NCBI RefSeq assembly: GCF_018691265.1
Contig: NW_024881328.1
Coordinates: forward strand, 43,875,515-43,939,514
DNA length: 64,000 nucleotides
Direction: 5' to 3'
Source: Tyto alba
Taxonomy: Eukaryota > Chordata > Aves > Strigiformes > Tytonidae
The position numbers were made by a program, and so were the translations under genes. The notes beneath the pieces were generated by a model, which searched no databases, was not told the DNA's origin, and saw only the letters and a list, made by a program, of their open reading frames with translations. Shown one piece after another: positions 42,901 through 54,900 of this stretch (positions are counted from its first letter, which is position 1; every line of letters begins with the position of its first letter).

Positions 42901-45900
42901 CAACCATCATCTAGTCCAACTGCCTGACCAATTCAGGGCCAGTCAGAAGTTAATAATATGCTTTAAGGGCATTGCCCAAATACCTCTTCAATACTGTCAG
43001 GCTCAGTGCATTGACAACCTTCCAAGGAAGCCTGTTTCAGTGTTTGACTACCCTCTCAGTAAAGAAATGCTGCCTACTGTCCAGTCTAAACCCCCCCTGG
43101 CACAGCTATGAAGAGATCAGTGCCGCTCTCTCCACATCCTCTCCTCATGAAGCTCTACAAAACAATGAGGTTGCCCCTCTGCCTCCTTTTATCCAAACTA
43201 AACTAACCCAGAGTCCTTCAGGCACTCTTCACAGGACATGCCTTCCAGCCCTGTCACCAGCTGTGTTGCCCTCCTGTGGTTGCATTCATGTACCTGGGAT
43301 CACAGAGGCATGGTGGGATAGTCTCTAGGGGGGACAGGAGAGAGCAGTGGTTTTTTATGTGAGGGAACAGTTGAAATGCCTGGAGCTCACCTGAGGATGG
43401 ATGAGGAGCCAACTGAGAGGATTAAAGAGCAGACCAGTATGGGTGACGTTGTAGTGGGTGTCTGCTATAGACTGCCTGACCACAAAGAATAAGTTAATTG
43501 GAGCCTTCTACAGACAACTAGAAGCACCCTCTCACATTTGTGGCCTTGGTCCTCACTGGGGACTTCAGCCACCTTGATGTGTGCTGGAGGAACAACATGA
43601 CAGGGCATAAGCAATCCAGGAGGTTCCTGGAGAGCATCAATGACAAATTCCTGACTCAAGTGATAGAGGAGCCAATGAGAAGAGGGTCTTTGCTGGACCT
43701 CATACTCACAAATGAAGAGGCACTGATTGGGGATGTGAAGGTCAAAGGCTACAGTGAGCATGAGATAGTAGAATTCAAAATCCTGAGAGGATGGAGCAGG
43801 GCAAAAGCAAGATCACAGCGTTGCAATTCAGGTGAGCAGACTTCAGCCTCTTCGGGGATCTGCTCGGTAGAGTCCTGTGGGATAAGGCCCTGCAGGGGAG
43901 AGGGGCCCGAGAAAGCTGGTTAATATTCAAGGATCACCTCCTCCAAGATGAAGAACAGTCTATCCCAAAAAGCTGAAAGTCAGGAAAAAATGCCAAAAGT
44001 CCTCCATGGATGAACAAGAAGCTCGTGGCAGAAATTGTACGTAATAAGGAAGTATACAGAAGGTAGAAGCAGGGGCAAGTAACCTGAAAGGAATAGAGAG
44101 ACACTGAGCATGCAGAGATGGGGTAAGGAAAGCCAAAGTCCTGGTGGAATTGAATTGCGAGGGGTGTTAAAGGCAACAAGAAGGCTCCTATAAATACATA
44201 GGTGACAAAAGAAAGACCTGGGAAAATATGGGCCTGGTGCTGAATGAGGCAGAGGACACAGTGACATAGGACATGGAAAAGGCTGAGATACTAAATGCCT
44301 CTGCACCTCAGCCTTTATCATCCAGACTGGCTTTCAGAAAGCCCAAGCACTGGAGACCTGGAGGAAATGTGGATCAAGGAAGACATACCCTTGGTAGAAG
44401 AGATCAAGTTAAGGGATATTAAGTGAATTGCACATACGCAGGTCCACAGGCCCCGATGGGCTTCACCCATGAGCGCTGAGGGAGCTGTTTGATGTCACTG
44501 TGAGGCAACTTGCAGCAGTCTGTCAGTGACCATGGCGACTAGAAGTGCCTGATGACTGAAGGAAAGCAATTGTCACTCCTGTCCTCAAGAAGGGCAAGAA
44601 GGAGAACCCAGGGAACTTACAGGCCGGTCAGCCTCACCTCAAACCCTGCAGAGGTGATGGAACACTAATTCTGGACACCATTTTCTCAGGCACACGGAGA
44701 AGAAGAATGTCCTCAGGAGTAGTCAGCATGGATTTACCAAGGAGAAGTCATGCTTGACCAAACTGACCACCTTCTACAATGATGTGACTGGCTTGGTAGA
44801 TGAAGGGAGAGCAGTGGATATCGTCTACCTTGACTGTCACTGGGTTTTGGACACTGTCTCCTGTTAGACCCTCACAGAGAAGCTGACAAAGCATGAGCTG
44901 CATGAGCAGACAGGGAGATGGACTGAAAAGTGGCTGAACGACCAGGCCTGGAGGTTGGTGACTGGTGGCACGAAGTCTAGTTGGAGGCCAGTAACTAGCT
45001 GTGTAGCCCGGGGCTCAGTAGTGGCTCCAGTTCTCTTCAGCCTCTCCATTAATGATCTGGATGATGGGGCAAAGCGTCTCCCCAGTAAACTTGCTGGTGA
45101 CGCAAAGCCGGGAGAAATGGCTGACAGCGCAGCAGGTTGTGCTGCCATCCGGCGGGACCCTGACAGGCTGAAGGAACGGTCTGACGGGAACCTCATGACG
45201 TTCACCAGGGAGAAATGCAAAGTCCCGTCCCCTGGGGAGGAACAACCCCACGCAGCAGGACATGCTTGGAGCCAAGTGTCTGGAGAGCAGCTGTGCAGAA
45301 AGGGCCCTGGGGTTCATGGTGGCCACCAAGTTGAACATCTGCCAGCAACGTGGCCTTGCGGCAAAGGTGGCTAATGGTGTACTGGGCTGCAACAGGAGGA
45401 ACCTTGCCAGCAGGTCAAGGGAGGTGATCCTTCCCCTCTGCTCAGCACTGGTTAGGCCACAGCTGGAGGGATGGGTCCACTTCTGGGCTCCCCAGGACGA
45501 CAGAGAGATGGAGCTTCTGAAGCACGTCCAGTGAAGGGCCACAAGGACGATTAGGGGAGCAGAGCATCTGGAAAAACTTGATGCAAGGTAACTGAGCACT
45601 GGCACGAGTTGCCCAGAGAGGTGGTGGAGTTTCCATCCTTGGCGATACTGAAAAGCCATCTGGACGTGGTCCTGGGCAACTGGCTCTGCATGGCCCTGCT
45701 TGAGCTGAGGTGCTGGGCCAGATGACCTCCAGAGGTCCCTTCTAACCTTAACCGCTCTGAAAGTCCCAGACTCTGGATGTTGCAGCACACTGGCCGGTCC
45801 TGGTTAACCTCAGTTTATTAATGACATCTGTTTGCAATACTGTACTTCCTAAAGTAGGTAGGTATGGGCGTTGTTCCCCAGCCCATTAATTGTATTGTAA

Positions 45901-48900
45901 CAAGGAGAGTTTGTCTTTTCCCTGTTGTGCTCTTTGGAGTCTAGCTTGCTGAGTAATACGTTATTTGGAGAGGAAAGCATTCTGAAGATAATAATAAAAT
46001 TAGGGTGCCAACCAGGTCTAAGACCATGGACAATGACTGGAATATCTGTCCTGAAAGACCACCAAGTGCCCTCTACTCCAGAAGTGAAGATTGCAGCATC
46101 TAGGTTGATAGTGTAACAGTCCCTGGCACTATCTGTCTGAGGGTATCACTGGCTTCAGGCCCTGTCCTGTCCTGGTCTGGGTGTGCTGGGGGGGGATGAG
46201 ATTCAGGGTTTTTTGAATTCTTATCCCTTCAGGTTTACTATGTAGTAACCAAAGAACCTGATTGGTTCTGGTCATACCCTTGGCTTCTGTGGCTGTGCTG
46301 GTTTTGGTTCCATTACAAACCTCGGGCTTTACTGAGCTGTGATTACAAAGCCACCTTCTCTGTAGAGCATTTACTCAAGGTAAAGATGAAGGGAAGAGCC
46401 ATCTTGTGCTATTTCAGCAACCACCTCCTCTCTCTACATTAAGGCTCTCATTATGACTAAGAGGAGTCAGACACATTTTCAGTCAGCTGATAAAAATTTC
46501 AGCAAATGGCACTGAGCTTGTTTCATTTTGATCATTACTCCCAGAAGCACTTTGCAACCAATAAGGTTGGTGGTTTGGTTATTCTTACTGAACTTAAATT
46601 CACATTCCTCTTGCTACCAATAAAAGATTGAGCAGAAGCTCTGCACTTCATACCAAAACAAAGAGAAAGGAGCCCTTCCTGTGGGGTTTGATGTCCAACA
46701 TGCTTATTTTAAATGCAAAAAACCTGAACATCTCTATTATGAACTTCTAGGTAGGTAAGCAAGGCAAAATATTAAAAATATTTTTTCTGGGAGTAAGGGC
46801 TTTGCTGCCAGCAGGAGTGTTTTAATATATTCCTAGCAATTTTCATAGAACCATATGCATTCTGCAGATCCTGTTAGAGTTCAGTGTGCCAGGCACCCTG
46901 AGGCAGGTGGTATCAGGGTGGGTCTGTGAAAAATCCTTGCGTCCTCTTTGCTCAGGCAGTTACCATTACGCTAACATCTGTCTTTTCTGCTTTGATCCTT
47001 ACGTGGCATTACAGATTTGAGTCAGTATAGGTAGGCCATGTAATTTACAGCAAACTTCTGCTTCAATTTAACACTCCAGGAATTAAGGTTGTAAAGACAG
47101 GCTAATGTGAATACAGTCATCAGGAATAATGACTGTTCATTGTTGCATGGCCTCAATGTGAAAACATGAGAGCAGGAAAAAAAAAAAAATAGTATGGTGA
47201 CATAATCTGATTTATGGCTTCTAAATTGCTTCATCTGAACGTTCAGATTCAGTTTGTTAAACTTGTCTGCAAAGACCCAGAAGATGGTCAGCTGCAACTG
47301 GTTTCTGTGTCTTAACAGAATGGCATGGACTACTACTGCTATCTGATTTGGCTGTTAAGACTACTGATGTCCCCTTGAAACCCCACTGAAATTTAGCTGT
47401 GCTCCCAATCTTCTATTTAGATTATGGGTTAGTCACAGGAACATGAAAGGAACAAGTTTTCATGCCTTCAGGTAGTCATGGATCCTTTGGTGAACGGGGT
47501 GAGGTTGAACTGGATGTTGGTCCAGATTTTGAGAATTTAAAAAAGTGGTATTTAATGCAGGATCAATTAAATTTTTTCTTTAGATCAATTTATCACATGG
47601 AGATTCTCCTAGCTTTGCTGTAGACTTGCTCTCTGGGCAGAGTGTGCTTGACTATACTTTGGCCCAAACAACCTGCAGCTGTATTGCTCTTAAAGCTACT
47701 CTTCATATTCAACCATTACAGCTGTAAATCCAGTCGGTTAATCTTTCGTAGTGCATTTGCTCAGTGGCAGGTTCAAGTCTGCCTTATGATGTTGGAAGAA
47801 TTACCTGTATGTTTGTGGGTAAGTCACCTTCCTCCTCTGTGTAAGTTGTTAATGAAAAACATGTCCCTGTCCTTGTGAAATGCTTAATTGAGTAGCATGG
47901 TTTGACAAAACTCCTCCTTTGTCAAATGCTTTAGAGCATTGTCTGACAAATCTAACAGACCCTTCTGGTTTAGAATGCCACTGACAGCCCATTGACAACA
48001 CTACCATGACTTTCTATGTTAGTAAGAAACATCGAGTGACTTATCTGATTGTGTGAGGGGAGAACAGTTAAGTGTATATCCATTTACTGCCTTGAATTGA
48101 TATGACTTGTAATTGACAATTATTACTATTTTAAAATATAGTAGTAAGTGGCAAAACTACTTGTAGATTAAGGAGAAGTTGGGCAACTTAATTCATTAAC
48201 TCTTTTAAAACTCTACTCAGCATTGGGCTACCAGTATATGGGACAGATTAGCCTCAGTTTGACCAAATGATAAAAACTTGAGGTCTGAAGTTATATTTTT
48301 AGCTGAAATTTCTCTGTGCATTCCTTAAATCAGAGCATACACAATAGAAGATAATCTTTATAGAGGATAATCTAATTACTTTGTTCCCTGTGACTGTCTA
48401 AAAAAAAAAAAAAAAAAAAAAATTGTTAAAAGCTTCCAGAGTAGGAAGTAAAAAGGCTAGAAGGCTAGCAGTTATTTATAGGTGTGTGCCATATGAAAAG
48501 AAATTAATGACTTCAGGAAATTAATATCCTATTTTCAGATGAGTCTGCATGTACATTCTAACAGTGGATATACTTGTGCCTTGTAAGTTCTATGTTTTTT
48601 CCTATGTAGTATTCATAGAGGATGTGCTCTGTCCATTCTTACTTGGTGTTTGGCATACAGGAGAGAACATACCACCATTTCCTTTCCTGTTACTTGTCCT
48701 CTTGAATTACTCTGCTGACTGATGAGTGTTGCTCTTTACCTGGTTTTGGGTTTGTATTTTTTTCCTTTCCTTAGATTGCTGTGCTTTTACCAAAGGCCTG
48801 TTTGAGTCAGATGCCATCCCTGAAGGCTTTATTCCATCTTCTGATCCCCACTGAATACATTTAAGGTCTTTGAAGTGACTACATGCCTTAGTCTTTCAAA

Positions 48901-51900
48901 CATCTTATGACATAGCAGCTCATTCCTGAATTTCATTTAGTCAAACATCCTGTGAATGTAGTCTCCTAGCCATGCTGAGGCTTGTTTAGTCAAGCCAAAT
49001 GGTTTTGATATCATTACCCTTGAAGATCCCTGGAGTACTTTATTCAGGAATCAGCAGGTTAAAAGATCATGGATAGTGTTCCCTTTTGCCTTCCTTCTCT
49101 GCAGATCTTTCTGTTTGTTCTGAGACTGAGCCCACCTGCTTAGAGAATCTCATTCAACAGACCTCTCAGCAGCAGCACTGTATTTTAGGTCACTGCTGTT
49201 TAACCCATAGGCAGCCACTCTTGATGCCACAGTCTCTTCAGTTGCCTTGGCTGTTCACTTTCTTTATCTACCATGAGTGCCAATCACAAGAGCCACCAGG
49301 GAAGTGCAAGCATCTGTGAAGAAATCTTCTCATCAGAGATAGCATGGGAATTCTTAAGAGACAACCTAGTATGCATTCCCCTGGAATCTTCTCTGCAGCT
49401 CCTGGAGGGATGATGTTTTGCTTCGCCTGTTGACCACCTTAGCCTATTTTGCATAGTTTCTGTCTGGGACTAAAGTTGCTAAGAAGCAGTATTTGGCTTC
49501 CAACAATCTTCAGTTCATTCGTTCAAATTGGACTGGTAAAGATGGTAGGGAGTATACCAAGCCTCTCTTCTTCTGCCTGTTTTGTGCCTCCAACTTTCAC
49601 AGCAACTGGGACGCAGTTGCCATGTCATCTGTCATCATGAAAGCTTATTACACCTTATGCTTGGACCTGGTTATAGATGCTCAGGGTATTCAGCTAAGTT
49701 TGCCTCTCTGCTACTTCCTGACTAAATGTTTCCATTCTTTTACAGGGATCCTTCTCACTTTCTTTCTTTGATAGGAGAGTGACCCTCTCTAATCCAGAAG
49801 ATCTCTATACCTATAGCTCCTAATCATATAAAGCCTTGTTCATAGAAAGAGTGCTGCAGCAGCTACTTTCTTATACTCAAGGAGAAAACTTTGGGTTGGT
49901 GCCAGATCGTAGGCTTCTGCAAGATGAATTTATGCATATACAGTTTCAAGTTCTGGATTGTGACTATGTATTCAGTATCTTTCCCAGAAGTTCAGGAAGA
50001 ATGGTTCAGATGTCTCAAAGGGCAGGATGCTTCCTTTGTCTCCAGTCTGTGGATATTTTGGATGTTATTGTTTCCTCTGTGCATGTCTCCGCAAACATTT
50101 GCCCAGATTCTTGTAGTTATCACAATGCATCTTAATTGTAGAGACACCTGGTTCATTTATCTCAGTGTCTGATTTGTGAAAGGAGTTGTTACACAACAAC
50201 TTTGTGAAGCGTTCAGTCATTTTATTTAAGACACTGAATATGAGATAGCAGTACCTCATTCCCATTCAGTCCTTTGAACTTATTGTAGTAATCAGTTCTG
50301 TGTGTTCCACTTGGCTTCAGTCAATCACGTGATGGCACAACAGCCTGCCACTGCAGAACTTTTTCTCTTGGAGATCTGTGGCAATGTGTGCACTTGTGAT
50401 GGACATTTTCTTCCAGTTTAAATGTTGTGCTTTGGATGCCTGCGTAGCCACTTTTAGAGGTTAGATTCCTGTTCATCCTTACCTAGGAAGCTGGCTTGCT
50501 TTATGCCTATTGCCCTTCCCAGAAGAGCAGGTCCTTGTGTTGGATGTCTCCATATGCTGTTTTCTTCAAAGGCTAGGCTTCTCTGGAAACCCTGCAGATA
50601 CCTTCCACAGTGGTAGTAGAGGCATTTTTTCCTAACCTTTTAATATTTTTCCTAAGGCTTCATGAACAGAACACTAGAACAGAAGTTATAACTAAGGCCT
50701 GTAGTGCAAGGAGGACCCTCTTGTTTTTATTCTCCCAGACCCAGGCCTTTTAGGAAGACTTGCTTGCTATGAGAAGATCCTGGAGTTCCACTGTTGTCAT
50801 ACAGTAACAATCCAGATGGATATCAGTTGCATACAGATACACTGTGAAACCACAGAAGTGGAACAAGCGAGCACTTTCTAACACTCATCAGGCATCTTTG
50901 GTAGTAGCCTTCTGCTGTGCAGGCCTCTGACATTCTTCTTACATTCATGCTGTGCTGGTCTTGAAACATCCAAAGCTGAATCCAAGTCTTTTCATAGGGT
51001 ATCAGTGCAGTCATTTGTGTGCACAGTAGGATTCTCATCCTCTGCCAGAAATCTCATGGCAGGGCTAACTACTGAGAGTCACCATCTATAAGAATGTACA
51101 TGTGGACTCATTTGAAGAAAGAAAGCTTTCTTACCAGTAATCAGTATTCTTTGTGATGTGTAGTCCACATGTACATTCCCATCCCATCTGCTTTTCCCTT
51201 CTCTCTAATTCTTTTTCAGATGCAATGCTGTTGAGAGAGACTGAAATGGTGGTAGATGCACTCTCTTGTATGTCACACATGAAGCAGGAAAAGAAGGAGA
51301 AGCAAGAGTACAGGCTCTACAGATACTGCAAAAGGAACACCTTGCAGTATCACATGGCAGGGCAGAACTATGCCTGCTGTTAGAATGTACGTGTAGACTG
51401 CCTGTATCATACATTGGTTACTGGTAAGTATTTTTTTTTACTTGATCAGCGTGATAGGATTGTCCTTGGGCTTCATGGATGAGGCATCATGCGGGGAAAG
51501 TAGGCTAACCTGCTGGTTTTTCCATGTTTGTGAATGAGTTGAGGATTGTAGCATTTGTGTATGCCTACAAATCACTGGGCTTTCTATAGCTATTAACACT
51601 TCTCTCCGCATCATTGCTTAAGCGGTGCGTACAGAGTTCTGAGACTAACTCAAGTTACTTCCTGAGGTAATAAACAATTCTGTTTCAAGTTACCCTGAAG
51701 TTTTAAATAGCATTTTTTTTCCAATTTCTCCTCCTAAATTGCAAAATGCATTTTTTGCACTACTAACTGATAGTTCATAATGTATAATTCAATTCCAACC
51801 TTATAGTTCATACATGTAATTTTCAGCAACTGAAACTGTTGCTCTAATTTGAACTTGGACCTCTACCAGAATTTGAGTAGCTTCTCCTTATTTGGTCACC

Positions 51901-54900
51901 AAAGGTTATCATTGCATGGTTCCAAACATTTTGTTATTCAATGATAATTGTTCTTACAGATAATTTTTATGAAACCAAGATAACTTAGAGGTTGATCTAT
52001 TGGTAGGGTGAACTATTGTCTCTCATGTTCAGACCTAAATTGTCCATAACTGAAGACTTCTCTGAGATTTGAAGATGTACCTATGAACCTGTTCTAGCCA
52101 GCAGAGTTCTTGGTCCATGCCAGTAGGCCTGGCTTAATTGTGTATTAGTATTAAAGGAAATGTGTCACTTTCTGCTTATGATTCCTCTTCATGCTAGTTG
52201 AACAGTGGTAAAAGTAAGGGCTATCTGTATATCACTTAAGATTGACTAAATTAAAAACCAGCAATACAGTCCTTCATAATGGCTGTTGTAAGCCTTATCT
52301 GGGCTTCTTTTCTGAAATATGTTCCCTGGCCAAAACATTCAGAAGATCCTGATAGAAATAAACCAACTAAATAAATTTCTGATACCTCTGAGGTCTTACG
52401 GTTGTTTTCTTTGATATGGTATGCATGACCATAAAGTGCATGGATAATCTGCGTTGGGAGCAGACACAATGGGAAAGGGCAGAACATTAATTTGTGGCAT
52501 AATCTGTGCAACTTTTCAAAGGCTCTGTTTATTTTGTATTAACCCATGTAGCCATTTTGATTTCTTTGTTAATCTTGAGTCTTAAGTGCTAAGTTAAACT
52601 TCCTTGCTCCATTATGCCTTCTCCCTCCATATCCTTTTTCCTTTCCCTTTCAGACTGGGAAGGGACAAATCCAAACTGCTTAAGCAAGGGCTCTACGTAG
52701 CCAGAGAAACCTCTGAGAAAATTTGTGGCTTCAGAAGTAAAATATAACTGGTGGCCAGAGCAAATCTCATTGTAATATTTGTAATACAGGTGTAACCGGT
52801 GTAATATACATTTTTTATGTTACATTTACATTACAGAATTGTAATTTGTTTACAACTGTGTATATCTTTGATTTTAAATAAGTTTCAGTGTAGGTAGACT
52901 TCTGAGATATCAGAAAAAATTTGATCAGGATAATAGCTGTAGGACCTTTATGAAATGCAGTCTTATTCATGAGTTGAAGAAGGTCATCAAACTGAGGATA
53001 GGGAAGAGATAATGCATGGTCACAGGAGTAAGTTCAGTATGGGACAGCTCTGTGGGATGAGTTGTCTGTGGTCTCCAAATAATAGTTGGCAGACTGGCCC
53101 AATTTAAGAGAAGATCGGATATAACACAGAAAAATCATTGACCTGACAGAGAATAAAAATGCCTAGTTTTCTCTCCATTTCTAATATATTTCTCACATAA
53201 CTTAAGGATGATGTTATGAATACCAAAGTGTGCAATAAATAAAAAGAGTGATATGTCTGTAATAGGAATCTTCTTATTTTTCACCTTTATGCTCATATAT
53301 GCTTGTATTTGATCAAACCATCTGTCTTCATGTTCAAAAGCAATTGCTACAGTTTTGGATTCAGTTACAGCTAATGAGTAGGCTGTGAAACACTGTAAGA
53401 AAAAAGAATTGCATTTGTGAACTTGTATCTTGGAGAACACATTATATAGGCTGTCCAGAAGATAGATAGGGCTCTCTTGCATGCTGTGTTTTTGCTGTAG
53501 CTAATAGATAATTGATATTAAAATTTTTATCTGCCTATCAGTGGCAAAGCAACTTCTGTGTCAGCTGTTGAAGCATACCAGCGTTGTGACTCTGTGTTCT
53601 TTCTGTCCCTTTAGCAAATGTGTGTGTTGTGAAGGTGGATGGGACTCCTTATCTGTGTAAAGCTGATGAGGTTGGAGAAATATGTGTGAATTCAGGTGCA
53701 ACTGGGATGGCATATTTTGGCCTCCTTGGAATCACCAAGAATGTGTTTGAGGTTTGTATTTTTCTTTGTAATACAAAGTTTCATTGTTACATTTCTAGTA
53801 TTTCTTCTTGCAAATAAACTTACTTGTTCCTTAAACTTCATTTTTTAGTTTATTAGAAAAAGCCATGGCCAAATACAGTGCTTCATTCTCTATCAGAATG
53901 CAAAATCCTCTCTCATAACCAAAAATACAAAGTACCATCAGCAGTCAATCAGTTTGCCTCTGTATTCTGCAATCCAGTGTTGTCTCTGTGTTAGCATTTA
54001 AATTCATCTTAGTTATATATTAACACAGTAGTCTTATGTAAAGTTACCTGAAGACATTTCAAGTTTATTGGTGCACAGCTTGGAACATAGAGTTAAAAGT
54101 TGGTCTAATATTTGTGAGCTTCTTCGTACAATCAGAATGCATTTGTTAAGATACGAATGATTTAGAAAAGCTTCCTTTGTGTATTGTAAACAGTATGTGC
54201 TTTTCAAAATGAACTTTGGTGTTGATTTGCTGTAACGTTTAGAAGACTAAACAGTTTGCTGTTGGATATATACAATTATGTTCCTAGATATATGGAAGAA
54301 GAGATAATAGGGATGGTAGCATAAGAGTCATAAGCCTTATAGTTTGTCAAAGTAAAGCAAAAATGATGTTTCTGCCCAAATTTTTCCTCACATCGGTACC
54401 CCAGTTTCACGTTCTGCCTTCTCTGGCAAGAAAGAAGTGAAAGTTGCATGTACAATAGTGCTACCCTGGGCAGCAGTTTGAAGTCTCGGCAGAAGTATGG
54501 AATTCTACCAGAGAGGTGAAAGAAATCCTGGCCATAGTCTTCTCTTTCAAAAAAGCTCTCTGTCAGCTTGTCAAGCCTCAACACTTTAAATAGCTTAGCT
54601 TTCAGCACTGTCCTTAGCTAGTGAGAGAGCCAGCAAGAAACCTGATGTAATGGAAGAGTTGGTGTTGGGGGTACGGCAGGGAAACCACCTGAGCAGAGGA
54701 GAGGAACTTGCTGATGAGCTTAATGCTTTTGCTCTGGTTCTGCATTGTGGGCAGTCCCATAATTGCAGCAAACTTAACTTTCTCAAGTTCTGATCGTGTA
54801 GAGTTTGTCACGGTTGAAGCGATATGCCTGGATACATATCTCACTGGGGATGCTTATAGTAACAACAGAAAGACTTTCCGATTAAGTGCTATATGAGTGC

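Larger units (their letters stand above)
42456..53614 (+). other. DIP2A intron 18, repeat-rich
   Basis: An 11.2 kb intron, the longest complete one here. In order it holds a minus-strand CR1 3' fragment (42855-43284), a longer plus-strand CR1 (43285-45834), unassigned sequence at 45835-48399 (parts at 45990-46400 look like worn repeat but I cannot name it), an A23 run (48400-48422), a relic bounded by inverted motif copies (48541-51440), and unassigned AT-rich sequence to 53614. No gene is supported. Confidence 0.85.

Noticed and set aside
47750..47795. tRNA-like A-box and B-box words (ttgctcagtgg, ggttcaagtct)
   Set aside because: The two boxes are almost adjacent, far closer than in any tRNA, and no cloverleaf forms.
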